Shown here: positions 19,763-27,117 of the stretch, piece by piece | How the letters are laid out: the number at the start of each line of letters is the position of its first letter | Numbering within the stretch: the first letter of the stretch is position 1 | IMG/VR virus record: IMGVR_UViG_3300032293_002041 | Location: 1-64,000 of that record | Source of the DNA: a virus | Strand: one strand, 5' to 3' | DNA length: 64,000 bases | Translations under genes and position numbers: made by a program | The notes under the pieces: generated by a model | The model's input: the letters and a program-made list of their open reading frames with translations, nothing else | The model's database searches: none | Told to the model about the DNA's origin: nothing

Positions 19763-19799
19763 AGCTGTACCAGAAATAGACTCAAGATACAAAATATAA

Positions 19800-19997
19800 A
19801 TGAGATCAGACTATATTAATTTGCATGATGATTTTGTGGAAATCCTTCATAATCCCCATTTAAGCAACAAGTGTTATATGGTTAGACTAACTAACTATTC
19901 TAGTGAAAGATATTATATGATGGTTAACAAAGAGGACTTGGGGAAACTGGCTAATTTAATCAACAATTTTTTGGAGCAGGAAAATGGAAATCAATAA
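19800..19997 (+). CDS. small protein with LINNFLE tail, family member 1 (65 aa)
   Basis: First gene of a long coupled run. The C-terminal KEDLGKLANLINNFLEQ recurs in the genes at 20410 (RDEIRGLANFLNQFVE) and 23005 (EEELKGFADFINNFLE), defining a local family. Function unknown. Confidence 0.6.
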   Translation: MRSDYINLHDDFVEILHNPHLSNKCYMVRLTNYSSERYYMMVNKEDLGKLANLINNFLEQENGNQ

Positions 19998-20202
19998 TTA
20001 TCTTAATTGTGTTGCTGATTATATTGCAATGGAGTATGGGCCAGATGATGATTTTGAAGAATTGACTATGGATGAAAAGTATGCTATTAAGCAAATTCTA
20101 ACTTCTCATTTTGAATTGAATAATAGTGTCAATAATGCTGCTAGTGATGTTATTGGTTATATTCGTGAAAATAGAGAATGGATGAGGAAAAATAATGACT
20201 AA
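19984..20202 (+). CDS. small protein with NSVxNxAxD motif, member 1 (72 aa)
   Basis: ATG in the end of the gene before, after GGAGCAGGAAA. MEINNYLNCVADYIAMEYGPDDD...NNSVNNAASDVIGYIRE. The C-terminal part matches the gene at 27118 (GNSVANTAGDIVVLLKK). Function unknown. Confidence 0.6.
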   Translation: MEINNYLNCVADYIAMEYGPDDDFEELTMDEKYAIKQILTSHFELNNSVNNAASDVIGYIRENREWMRKNND

Positions 20203-20410
20203 TATTGATTTGGATGATTATGTGTCCCTTAGTGTTGAATTTAAAAATATGGGTAATGGTCATGAGAATATGAAATTCTATATTGCAGATGATGAGAAGG
20301 GTCTAAAGTGGTGGCCTACCAAAAAGACTGTTAATAAACTCATCAAAGTTTTGCAAGATATTGAATCTCAAATGACCGATATTACCAATAAAGAAGATGA
20401 GGATGAATAA
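20195..20410 (+). CDS. hypothetical protein (71 aa)
   Basis: Overlaps the gene before. MTNIDLDDYVSLSVEFKNMG...FYIADDEKGLKWWPTKKTVNKLIKVLQDIE: strands then a helix, possibly a distant form of the LINNFLE-type family. Ends in an acidic tail. Confidence 0.55.
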   Translation: MTNIDLDDYVSLSVEFKNMGNGHENMKFYIADDEKGLKWWPTKKTVNKLIKVLQDIESQMTDITNKEDEDE

Positions 20411-20673
20411 TGAGTAGCGTTGTAATCAAAGATAGTTATAAGGCTGATGTTTTCAATTTTGATATGGAATGTTGGAAACAAGAAATTCCTAATGAGATAT
20501 TGTTTAATGAAGATGGAACAGTAAAGGACGGGCCTTGTACTAAATGGGCTGAACTATATAATCTGACTATTAATAATGTGATCAGTTGGGAATGGATGAA
20601 ATTTAAGTTAACTAGGGATGAAATTCGGGGATTAGCCAATTTTCTTAACCAATTTGTGGAGGATAACCCATGA
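20410..20673 (+). CDS. small protein with LANFLNQF tail, family member 2 (87 aa)
   Basis: TAATG-coupled. The C-terminus LTRDEIRGLANFLNQFVEDNP parallels the genes at 19800 and 23005. The N-terminal half is acidic and aromatic. Function unknown. Confidence 0.6.
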   Translation: MSSVVIKDSYKADVFNFDMECWKQEIPNEILFNEDGTVKDGPCTKWAELYNLTINNVISWEWMKFKLTRDEIRGLANFLNQFVEDNP

Positions 20674-20810
20674 GCGATAAACTACAAAGTAATATCAGAA
20701 ACTTTATTGTGGATTATGATAATACTGTGAGTGATTTTAATATGGCTGATTATGATTTGTGGCTTGAGACTGCTGTTAACCTTTTGAAAGAAGTTTTGGA
20801 GAATAAATAA
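20670..20810 (+). CDS. hypothetical protein (46 aa)
   Basis: ATGA-coupled. MSDKLQSNIRNFIVDYDNTVSDFNM...LLKEVLENK. It ends in the recurring TTTGGAGAATAAATAATGG junction that supplies the ribosome-binding site for the next gene. Confidence 0.55.
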   Translation: MSDKLQSNIRNFIVDYDNTVSDFNMADYDLWLETAVNLLKEVLENK

Positions 20811-20992
20811 TGGTAATTCAAAAAACTTGGACAGATCTTTTGGGCAAGCCTCAAGGTAATGAAAGTGTTGATGGGAAAGATATTGTGAGGGAAGTTAGTC
20901 TTCATCAATTTAGAATATTGTGGTCATTTAATAGTAATCAAGAAGCTAATCGGGTTTATACTTATTGGACAACTGTGGAGAATAACCAATGA
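20810..20992 (+). CDS. hypothetical protein (60 aa)
   Basis: TAATG-coupled; MVIQKTWTDLLGKPQGNESV... ends GTGGAGAATAACCAATGA, another copy of the junction. Not recognised. Confidence 0.55.
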   Translation: MVIQKTWTDLLGKPQGNESVDGKDIVREVSLHQFRILWSFNSNQEANRVYTYWTTVENNQ

Positions 20993-21150
20993 CTAGATTA
21001 AATTTGGATTTGACAACCAGACAGATTAATATTTTATTTGAGGCTTTGGAAAGTTTTGAGAAAAATAGCCTGAGTGTTACTGAGCTTAATGTAGATATTA
21101 TTAAATTGACCAGATATTTGGACAGTAAAGTCTTTGTGGAGAATAAATAA
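20989..21150 (+). CDS. hypothetical helical protein (53 aa)
   Basis: ATGA-coupled; MTRLNLDLTTRQINILFEALESFEKN... reads like two helices. Ends GTGGAGAATAAATAATGG. Not recognised. Confidence 0.55.
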   Translation: MTRLNLDLTTRQINILFEALESFEKNSLSVTELNVDIIKLTRYLDSKVFVENK

Positions 21151-21404
21151 TGGAAAACGGGACAGTTGTGGTATTTGAACCCAAAAATTTTAATCCAGAG
21201 TTTTGGAATAACCTTCCAGAAAAAGATAGGACTGAATATTACGGGCCTTTGGGTTATGGATCGGACAAGAAGAAGTTTTTTGTGTTTTTGACCGAAATTA
21301 AAAATGCTCCCGGCCATTGTGTTCTTGTTGATCTTGATGATGGACATTTAGAGGTTATGCGTCATGTTTCTGATTTTAGGGAAGTTAATGAAAAAGAATT
21401 TTAG
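21150..21404 (+). CDS. hypothetical protein (84 aa)
   Basis: TAATG-coupled; MENGTVVVFEPKNFNPEFWNNLPEKDRTEYYG...KKFFVFLTEIKNAPGHCVLVDLDDG resembles small phage proteins that open with an acidic aromatic strand and contain GHCVLVDLD. Function unknown. Confidence 0.65.
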   Translation: MENGTVVVFEPKNFNPEFWNNLPEKDRTEYYGPLGYGSDKKKFFVFLTEIKNAPGHCVLVDLDDGHLEVMRHVSDFREVNEKEF

Positions 21405-21415
21405 GAGAATAAATA

Positions 21416-21574
21416 ATGATAGTTAATCTAACAAAAACAGACAAGATGGTTTTGATTGATCTTATTGATGAGGTATTGACCGAAAACTTTATTCATGAGA
21501 CTAATACTGGGTCAGATGTTAATGAGGAATATGATGAACTTTTAGAAAAAATTAAGACTAAACTGGAAAAATAA
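21416..21574 (+). CDS. hypothetical protein (52 aa)
   Basis: ATG after TAGGAGAATAAATA. MIVNLTKTDKMVLIDLIDEVLTENF... shares its MIVNL opening with the gene at 21855. Helical, acidic. Not recognised. Confidence 0.55.
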   Translation: MIVNLTKTDKMVLIDLIDEVLTENFIHETNTGSDVNEEYDELLEKIKTKLEK

Positions 21575-21577
21575 ATC

Positions 21578-21667
21578 ATGGCTGGACTTGTATTGTTTGG
21601 TATATTAGGATATATGGCTTGTATACGAATTTATGATTGGTGGAATGGATATGGGGAGTTATTTTAA
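21578..21667 (+). CDS. membrane micro-protein (29 aa)
   Basis: MAGLVLFGILGYMACIRIYDWWNGYGELF, one short hydrophobic helix. TAATG-coupled to the next gene, which supports translation. Confidence 0.45.
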   Translation: MAGLVLFGILGYMACIRIYDWWNGYGELF

Positions 21668-21855
21668 TGACCAATGAAGATAAACAAGATTTGTTAGAAT
21701 TAGCCAATATTATCAAAACTTATGCTAAGAAACTTAGCCTTATAAGTCCTAGACACAATATTTTTATAGACTCTTTTGAAGAGATTATAGGCTCGGCTGA
21801 TGCTATCATTGAGATTGTCGAAAACAAACCACTAGAAATCAAAAGGATGTTTTAA
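21667..21855 (+). CDS. hypothetical helical protein (62 aa)
   Basis: ATG 21667 after ATGGGGAGTTATTTTA; MTNEDKQDLLELANIIKTYAKKLSL... Predicted helical. TAATG overlap with the next gene. Function unknown. Confidence 0.55.
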   Translation: MTNEDKQDLLELANIIKTYAKKLSLISPRHNIFIDSFEEIIGSADAIIEIVENKPLEIKRMF

Positions 21856-22067
21856 TGATAGTTAATCTTAAAACAGAATTACAAAATCTTGACCGTAATG
21901 ATTTTATGGCAGTCAGTAATCTGGTTGATAGAATCATAAAAGATATTTGGGATACAGCAACAGACGATGACTGTCTTGATGGTTTGATGAGGGACTATAT
22001 GATTGATCTTATTAATCCTGACCTATTGGATTTTGGTGATGAAAATATTATACAGAGCAGTTTGTAG
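21855..22067 (+). CDS. hypothetical acidic protein (70 aa)
   Basis: MIVNLKTELQNLDRNDFMAVSNLVDRIIKDIWD... acidic helices, with a weak N-terminal resemblance to the gene at 21416. TAATG-coupled. Function unknown. Confidence 0.55.
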   Translation: MIVNLKTELQNLDRNDFMAVSNLVDRIIKDIWDTATDDDCLDGLMRDYMIDLINPDLLDFGDENIIQSSL

Positions 22068-22120
22068 AATTTGTGGAAATAACTGGAAAAGATGTCCCAA
22101 ATGTCAATTCGGAGCTTAAC

Positions 22121-22300
22121 ATGATTGATCAAGAAGTTTTGAATAAAATGAGAGAACAGTATACTAGAGCTAAAACTTTAGCTAAAAAACATTGGCAAGA
22201 TGGAGATCATGAGGGAGATGTTGATGAACAATACTATTTTGAGGCTGGATTTATTGCTGGACTATCCTGTGGACTGAAACAAAATCTAGAAAAGAAATAA
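22121..22300 (+). CDS. hypothetical protein (59 aa)
   Basis: ATG 22121 after CGGAGCTTAAC, chosen over an upstream GTG (22073) with no ribosome-binding site. MIDQEVLNKMREQYTRAKTLAKKHW...YYFEAGFIAGLSCGLKQNL: helical with a GFxAGLxxGL repeat common in small phage proteins. Confidence 0.55.
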   Translation: MIDQEVLNKMREQYTRAKTLAKKHWQDGDHEGDVDEQYYFEAGFIAGLSCGLKQNLEKK

Positions 22301-22301
22301 T

Positions 22302-22760
22302 ATGAGAAAAAAAGAATTAGCCGTTGACAATATCATGCTGTTTGGTGGATTAGTTATACTTACAGCAGCATTATGCACCCTTGTTCTTAATCCTATCCAT
22401 AAAAAGAATATACAAAAACTATCAGAACCACCACTGATAACTTGCAATCAATGTAAAGGATCTGGAGAATATCTAACAGACATTAATAAACTCATGATGG
22501 ATGCTTCACTGGCTTTATACTTAAATTATCATATCATGATTGAAAAGTGTGAAAAGTGTGTTAAACTTCCTTATGGAGATGGTTATGAATATTGTGAAGC
22601 TGTAAATCAACACTATCAGACTTTGCTTAAAGAATATGCTGCCGCAGTCCCGAAAATAGATATGGCGGCTTGTGAAAAATGTATGGGAATGGGCCAATTT
22701 ACTTCCATAAAAAAAGATGGGTCTTATATGACTCAGGAAGAATATAATGAAACCCATTGA
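22302..22760 (+). CDS. membrane-anchored DnaJ-type zinc-finger protein (152 aa)
   Basis: Residues 11-29 (IMLFGGLVILTAALCTLVL) form a membrane helix. Then come two CxxCxGxG-type half-sites, CNQCKGSG (about 48) and CEKCMGMG (about 125), plus CEKC (about 78). In DnaJ such repeats bind zinc and hold unfolded protein. The J-domain is absent, so it may be a zinc-holding scaffold. Overlaps the next gene. Confidence 0.6.
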   Translation: MRKKELAVDNIMLFGGLVILTAALCTLVLNPIHKKNIQKLSEPPLITCNQCKGSGEYLTDINKLMMDASLALYLNYHIMIEKCEKCVKLPYGDGYEYCEAVNQHYQTLLKEYAAAVPKIDMAACEKCMGMGQFTSIKKDGSYMTQEEYNETH

Positions 22761-22989
22761 AGTTGGATTTGATGGAAGTTTTAGTATTTTGTCTAGTGGT
22801 TTTGGTAGAAAAGTAGATGTTAGACTAGCAAGATCAGATAAGCCACCAGAATACTTTAAAAATAGTTCAAATTTTAATTTCTTACTACCCAATAGTTTCA
22901 TATGGTATATGAAAGATGAGCCAGAGCTATTGTACAGAGCTAAAAACGGTAAACTTTATATTGTGAATTTTGAACCTTTTGGGGAATAA
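22747..22989 (+). CDS. hypothetical protein (80 aa)
   Basis: Starts within the end of the zinc-finger gene, after TCAGGAAGAATATA. MKPIEVGFDGSFSILSSGFGRKVDVRL... beta-rich with aromatic residues. Not recognised. Confidence 0.55.
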   Translation: MKPIEVGFDGSFSILSSGFGRKVDVRLARSDKPPEYFKNSSNFNFLLPNSFIWYMKDEPELLYRAKNGKLYIVNFEPFGE

Positions 22990-23004
22990 TTTAGGAGATT
23001 AAGA

Positions 23005-23184
23005 GTGAGCGAAATATATAAAACAGAATATGCTAACTTAGAACTAGGCAATACTAGAGTAGGAAAATTTGAATATGAGCTAGGCATTTCTCTATACAAG
23101 AAGAAATTGGTACTAATTTTTTCTGAAGAAGAACTTAAAGGCTTTGCTGATTTTATCAATAACTTTTTGGAGTCAAAAAAATGA
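23005..23184 (+). CDS. small protein with FINNFLE tail, family member 3 (59 aa)
   Basis: GTG start after TAGGAGATTAAGA. MSEIYKTEYANLELGNTRVG... ends SEEEELKGFADFINNFLESKK-like, matching the genes at 19800 and 20410. ATGA overlap with the next gene. Function unknown. Confidence 0.55.
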   Translation: MSEIYKTEYANLELGNTRVGKFEYELGISLYKKKLVLIFSEEELKGFADFINNFLESKK

Positions 23185-23390
23185 GATGGGTTTTTATTGT
23201 GGCTAGAAATTCTACCATTGAGAAAGTTAAGGTCTTTGATGATTATTTTCAAGGAGAGATTTATGCTAATGAATATCTCAGGATTGGATTTGGAGTTAAT
23301 GAGGTTGATTTTCCAGAATATCGTAAGGGAGAGTATTATCAAAGTGCTGATTCTGGAGTAAGTATTGGTCTTTATAAGGACAATACATAA
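23181..23390 (+). CDS. MYLVLM-family small protein, paralogue 3 (69 aa)
   Basis: MRWVFIVARNSTIEKVKVFDDYFQGEIYANEYLRIGFGV lines up with the genes at 5365 and 5613 (strand, NxRVxHxKxFDxxxxA, YAD/HAD, FGV). The G+C content is lower, so the copies have diverged with their regions. Confidence 0.55.
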   Translation: MRWVFIVARNSTIEKVKVFDDYFQGEIYANEYLRIGFGVNEVDFPEYRKGEYYQSADSGVSIGLYKDNT

Positions 23391-23406
23391 AAGCCTAAAG
23401 AAGCTA

Positions 23407-23434
23407 TTGACAAACGCCGATACTGTAGTATACT
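23407..23434 (+). promoter_or_regulatory. sigma70-like promoter
   Basis: TTGACA 23407-23412, 16-bp spacer with CCGATA, TATACT 23429-23434. Confidence 0.8.
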
Positions 23435-23458
23435 ATGGCATACCTTGGAGAAAATCTA

Positions 23459-23623
23459 ATGAGTCCAACAGTTCAACAAAAAGTTCAAAATTTGCTTGAC
23501 AAGTATTTTATCGGTCAGAATAACTGTGAACTAGTTATTAAACAAGATGATCTAAATAGTTTTTTACAGGAGTATAATACTATTATTATCACTCGCACAG
23601 TGGAAGTTTGTGGTCTACACTAA
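23459..23623 (+). CDS. hypothetical protein (54 aa)
   Basis: ATG 23459 after CTTGGAGAAAATCTA; an in-frame upstream ATG touches the -10 box and is ignored. MSPTVQQKVQNLLDKYFIGQ... Not recognised. Confidence 0.55.
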   Translation: MSPTVQQKVQNLLDKYFIGQNNCELVIKQDDLNSFLQEYNTIIITRTVEVCGLH

Positions 23624-23638
23624 TTATTGGAGAAAAAC

Positions 23639-23950
23639 ATGACAGTTCAACAGCTTCGTAATAGCGGATATAAGGTTAGGGTTCTTCATAATCGGCTTTA
23701 CAACGGCTATTATAAATGGCAAGTAGGCAGCAAGCCTAGCGGTGATCATGGTTATGGGCCTATTGATCCAGACACTAAAGGTGGTTCAACTCAAATTGTA
23801 ATTGATAGTCCATCTGGTGATCATTATGAGGGACTTGCTATTTGCAGTAAGAAAGAGAACTATAACAAAAAGTTAGGCGTTAGAATTGCTCTTGGGCGTT
23901 GTAATATTAAACAGGTATCATATATTCCAGTCGAGGTAGAAAATGACTAA
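23639..23950 (+). CDS. hypothetical basic protein (103 aa)
   Basis: ATG 23639 after ATTGGAGAAAAAC. MTVQQLRNSGYKVRVLHNRL...PKSGDHGYGPID-like Gly/Asp turns, then TQIVIDSPSGDHYEG. Beta-rich; the N-terminal 'LRxxGYKVRVxHxR' pattern is seen in phage proteins of unknown role. Confidence 0.6.
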   Translation: MTVQQLRNSGYKVRVLHNRLYNGYYKWQVGSKPSGDHGYGPIDPDTKGGSTQIVIDSPSGDHYEGLAICSKKENYNKKLGVRIALGRCNIKQVSYIPVEVEND

Positions 23951-24104
23951 AGAAGAAAAACTGGAAGAAATTAGGCGTATGTGTTTAGGTATTATGCAAG
24001 TTTGGAGTCAAAAATCTAGTTACAATGATCCTTATGAGGATGGTAGGATTATTGGTAGATCAACACTAGCAGAGACTATACTGGAGATTATTAACAATGA
24101 TTAA
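23943..24104 (+). CDS. YxDGRIxG-family small protein, member 1 (53 aa)
   Basis: Overlaps the gene before. The C-terminal YEDGRIIGRSTLAETILEII pairs with YNDGRIVGGAALARRILTIL in the gene at 25672. Probably two helices joined by the DGR turn. Function unknown. Confidence 0.55.
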   Translation: MTKEEKLEEIRRMCLGIMQVWSQKSSYNDPYEDGRIIGRSTLAETILEIINND

Positions 24105-24294
24105 TGGTTTTATTCATTATTGTGCTAAATATATTGGTATACCTGATCTAATTAAAAGTGAAGATATAGTTCTTCCTAATGGCTTTAAATCAAAGAAATT
24201 TTCAAAAATTTTTAGACCATATTCAGTTACTACTAAAACAGTTAGTTATTACAGCCCACCTAAAAGGCGTGACGTTTCACGACGTTGGAAATGA
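24097..24294 (+). CDS. hypothetical basic protein (65 aa)
   Basis: Overlaps the gene before. MINGFIHYCAKYIGIPDLIKSEDIVL... ends very basic (PPKRRDVSRRWK), so nucleic-acid contact is possible. ATGA overlap with the next gene. Confidence 0.5.
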   Translation: MINGFIHYCAKYIGIPDLIKSEDIVLPNGFKSKKFSKIFRPYSVTTKTVSYYSPPKRRDVSRRWK

Positions 24295-24569
24295 GAACAT
24301 TTAAAGAAGAAGTAAGAAAAGTTCTCAGCGACGTTTCATGTGATATTTGTGGGAAAAGTACCACTAACTATCCAGATGTTGGGCCAGATTATGCCACTCT
24401 AGAATCCTATTGGGGATATGGTTCAAGTAATGATGGATCAAGATTTGAGGTTGATCTGTGCGAGTCGTGTTTTAATGATGTAATTAGTTTACTGAAAGAA
24501 AAAAGAAAAAGTGTTTTGGGGCCGTTTAGTTATCCTTATGAAAACGATCCTTTAAATGGATATGAATAA
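24291..24569 (+). CDS. CxxC zinc-binding hypothetical protein (92 aa)
   Basis: Two Cys pairs, CDICGKS (about residue 17) and CESCF (about 62), probably hold one zinc. Between them lies YATLESYWGYGSSNDGSRFEVDLC, a layout found in many small uncharacterised bacterial and phage proteins. Overlaps the phosphoesterase gene. Confidence 0.65.
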   Translation: MRTFKEEVRKVLSDVSCDICGKSTTNYPDVGPDYATLESYWGYGSSNDGSRFEVDLCESCFNDVISLLKEKRKSVLGPFSYPYENDPLNGYE

Positions 24570-25173
24570 TTCAATTACACTTATTGGTGACTGTCATGGT
24601 AAATATAAACGCTACCATGAAATTATCAGAGAAAAAGATCGTCACCCATATACCATTCAGCTAGGCGATTTTGGCTTTGATTATGGCACAGTATTTAATG
24701 TGGACGAAGAAAAACATAAAATAATAGGGGGTAATCATGACCATTACGATAGGATTATTCATATTCCTCATTACCTTGGGGATTTTGGTTACTCATGCTT
24801 GAATGGTGTGAATTTTTTCTATTATAGAGGAGCCTATTCTATTGATCGTCAAGATCGAACTATTGGAATAAACTGGTGGGAACAAGAACAGGTTACTATA
24901 GATCAGTTTATGAAAGCTAGAGAGCTTTATAGAGAGATTAAGCCTGATATTGTTTTAACTCACGATTGTCCAGACGAGGTTAGTTTAAAGATATTAGATC
25001 GTAATCAAAGAAAATATGAGAACCTAACAGGATGGGCTTTGCAAGAGCTATTTAATATTCATCAACCTAAGAAGTGGCGATTTGGTCATTATCATAAGAG
25101 TTGGAATATGAATATAAGTGGTACAGATTTCAAATGCTTAAATGAGTTGGAAACTGAACTATTGACAGTCTAG
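24556..25173 (+). CDS. calcineurin-like metallophosphoesterase 1 (205 aa)
   Basis: Metal-ligand motifs appear in order: GDCHG (residue ~9), LGDFGFDYG, GGNHDHYD (~55), THDCP (~137) and FGHYHKSW (~177). These define the two-metal calcineurin-like phosphoesterase fold. Substrate unknown (nucleotide, protein or nucleic-acid phosphates). One of three such genes here (also 34335 and 43328). Starts in the end of the previous gene. Confidence 0.85.
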   Translation: MDMNNSITLIGDCHGKYKRYHEIIREKDRHPYTIQLGDFGFDYGTVFNVDEEKHKIIGGNHDHYDRIIHIPHYLGDFGYSCLNGVNFFYYRGAYSIDRQDRTIGINWWEQEQVTIDQFMKARELYREIKPDIVLTHDCPDEVSLKILDRNQRKYENLTGWALQELFNIHQPKKWRFGHYHKSWNMNISGTDFKCLNELETELLTV

Positions 25174-25189
25174 TGTCAGGTAGTATAAT
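25162..25189 (+). promoter_or_regulatory. sigma70-like promoter
   Basis: TTGACA 25162-25167, 16-bp spacer, consensus TATAAT 25184-25189; overlaps the phosphoesterase stop. Confidence 0.8.
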
Positions 25190-25195
25190 TAAGAT

Positions 25196-25311
25196 GTTGA
25201 TGCCGAAAGGTTTGGGATCGCGGGTATTCCCTACAATCAACTTCCGTAGACTCTTAGCGGGATTCTGTGTAAATGACTGAGAAATGCCGCTTTAATACAA
25301 GGATTTAATAA
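25196..25311 (+). promoter_or_regulatory. structured 5' leader RNA candidate
   Basis: A 115-nt leader between the promoter and a small membrane-protein gene. GTTGAT 25196-25201 pairs ATCAAC 25236-25241 and encloses GGGA 25214/TCCC 25228; a second stem AGCGG 25256 pairs CCGCT 25287. Far longer than other leaders here. No known riboswitch recognised. Confidence 0.5.
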
Positions 25312-25512
25312 ATGAAATATCGTAACTCTTGGTTGTTCGGAAGTATTTTTATTGTAGTGTTATTTCTAGTCCTTTTGTGTTTGTCTCCATTTATTACTAT
25401 ATGGTCACTAAATACAGTATTTAATTTGTCTATCTCAATAAATCTATGGACATATCTAGCGACACTTTGGCTAACAGCATTGGTTACTAGTGGAAATATA
25501 GGGAAAAAATAA
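25312..25512 (+). CDS. two-pass membrane protein (66 aa)
   Basis: Two hydrophobic segments (LFGSIFIVVLFLVLLCL and the NLWTYLATLWLTALVTS region) with a short polar turn between. Ribosome-binding site is the weak AAGGATTTAATAA, inside the structured leader. Function unknown. Confidence 0.6.
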   Translation: MKYRNSWLFGSIFIVVLFLVLLCLSPFITIWSLNTVFNLSISINLWTYLATLWLTALVTSGNIGKK

Positions 25513-25513
25513 G

Positions 25514-25675
25514 ATGACTAAAGATGAAAAATTTGTTATATTTTGGCTATACAACAGAGTAGCTAAAATGATGCCTTCTAATCCTATCAAGGGTGGAGGC
25601 AACGATATTATTGTTGATGGAATTAATGTAACAGAAACCGTTAGAAAACTATTACAAGATAGATTATTTATATGA
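25514..25675 (+). CDS. hypothetical protein (53 aa)
   Basis: MTKDEKFVIFWLYNRVAKMMPSNPIKGGGNDIIVDGINV... with ATGA coupling to the next gene. Not recognised. Confidence 0.55.
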   Translation: MTKDEKFVIFWLYNRVAKMMPSNPIKGGGNDIIVDGINVTETVRKLLQDRLFI

Positions 25676-25854
25676 ATGAAATAGAAAAAGCCAATATTCT
25701 CGAAATTATGAAATTGTGTAATCGAAAGATTCAAGATCAAAAAGATCATGAGTCTACATCTGGATACGGTGAAGATTATAATGACGGCAGAATTGTTGGT
25801 GGGGCTGCATTAGCACGAAGAATTCTAACTATACTAAAACATATCGAGCTTTAA
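25672..25854 (+). CDS. YxDGRIxG-family small protein, member 2 (60 aa)
   Basis: MNEIEKANILEIMKLCNRKIQDQKDHES...YNDGRIVGGAALARRIL. Paralogous to the gene at 23943. ATGA-coupled. Confidence 0.55.
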   Translation: MNEIEKANILEIMKLCNRKIQDQKDHESTSGYGEDYNDGRIVGGAALARRILTILKHIEL

Positions 25855-25871
25855 AGAGTGGTATTAATAAT

Positions 25872-26654
25872 ATGTTTTTCAGACCAAGATCAAGAATGAA
25901 TTACTGGAATTGTTCTAAATTCGCAGATTTTATTCGTGGAGAAAAGAAACCCTATGCTTTAGAGTGGGGCAAATGGGACGAATGGAAAGAAGAACAAAGA
26001 AAGAAAAGACCAATCAGATATTGGTTGGCAGAGGATGGACTGTCTAAACTACAAGGATTGGTCATGTTTCCTGCTGATGTTTACGGAGAGATAAGGTATT
26101 ATATTAAAAATCGCTGGATAACTAAAACACACTATCTAAAAACTGGACTAAAACCAGGACATTACTATGAGCTTGATTATAGAATTCTTCATGGTTTGTT
26201 TAATGAGCTTGTGGATTTTGTAGAGATTGAGTATGCACACCTAGCAAAATGGTCACTTAAAAAGGGAACTAAAAACTATAAGTTCAAGCATGGCCGATCA
26301 GTTGAAGCAGGATTAGCTTATCTCAAATGGGCTTGTTCTTTAAAATATACCAAAGATTGGGGAGTAGATAAAAAAGACCCAAAGTATGGAAAACCAACCC
26401 ACCAAGCTATTTCTGCTCAAAAGATCAAAGAACTTTATCTCTGGTGGAAAGATCGTCCTAATCGACCAGAACCAATGACTGTTGCTGGATTAAACTGGGA
26501 TCAGAATAAAGAAGACAACTTGATGGGTGGAAAGATATCTAAAAAAGAACTACTGGAATTTAAAAAGCTTGAAAAGATCGAAGCGGACTACGAAAAAGAA
26601 GATACAAAAATGCTTATTGAACTTATTAAAATCCGTAAGGAGTTGTGGTCATGA
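25872..26654 (+). CDS. conserved-looking phage protein, Trp/Tyr-rich (260 aa)
   Basis: Long for this region and rich in aromatic and Lys residues: NYWNCSKFADFIRG near the start, KPYALEWGKWDEW, then FPADVYGEIRYYIKNRW and a Lys/Glu-rich C-terminal helix. Arrangement reminds me of uncharacterised large-phage proteins, but I cannot name a domain. ATGA-coupled to the next gene. Confidence 0.6.
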   Translation: MFFRPRSRMNYWNCSKFADFIRGEKKPYALEWGKWDEWKEEQRKKRPIRYWLAEDGLSKLQGLVMFPADVYGEIRYYIKNRWITKTHYLKTGLKPGHYYELDYRILHGLFNELVDFVEIEYAHLAKWSLKKGTKNYKFKHGRSVEAGLAYLKWACSLKYTKDWGVDKKDPKYGKPTHQAISAQKIKELYLWWKDRPNRPEPMTVAGLNWDQNKEDNLMGGKISKKELLEFKKLEKIEADYEKEDTKMLIELIKIRKELWS

Positions 26655-26998
26655 GAACAGTTAGTTTAGAACACGATCTTATCAAATCGGATTATATTAC
26701 AGACAAATGTGTTAAGAGTGAATCTTACAGCCAAAATCTTTATGCTGCTATGTGCAACAACCTATTCTATAAGAATAATGAAGAATGGAGTTGTTCTTGG
26801 AGATATGCTGGTGGAGTTTTAGCAGATATACGAAATGTGGGAGAGAGTTACATTGATTGGTATTGTTCTGGAATAGGCAGTAGCCATGATGGATATGTCG
26901 GGGAGAGTTTTATTACAGATGAAATTCGGTCAGACTTACTACAACTAGGATGGACTATCAAAGAATATTCTCAGAGCGAACAGGTTGATGCTCTCTAG
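26651..26998 (+). CDS. hypothetical protein (115 aa)
   Basis: MRTVSLEHDLIKSDYITDKCVKSES...LYAAMCNNLFYKNNEEWSCSWRYAGGVLADIR...DWYCSGIGSSHDGYVGES. The 'NLYAAxCNNxF' and 'SWRxAGGxVADI' pattern is typical of small phage proteins of unknown role. Starts by ATGA overlap. Confidence 0.65.
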   Translation: MRTVSLEHDLIKSDYITDKCVKSESYSQNLYAAMCNNLFYKNNEEWSCSWRYAGGVLADIRNVGESYIDWYCSGIGSSHDGYVGESFITDEIRSDLLQLGWTIKEYSQSEQVDAL

Positions 26999-27050
26999 GC
27001 TCGTTATTTAAAAAAGACTGGCACTATCTATAACGATCTTCCAAGAGGGC

Positions 27051-27079
27051 TTGACAAAGTAACAAGAGTACGTTAAACT
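27051..27079 (+). promoter_or_regulatory. sigma70-like promoter
   Basis: TTGACA 27051-27056, 17-bp spacer without CGATA, TAAACT 27074-27079. Confidence 0.65.
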
Positions 27080-27117
27080 AGAATCGAACACCGCATCGTC
27101 ACTAAAAAGGAAAAACA

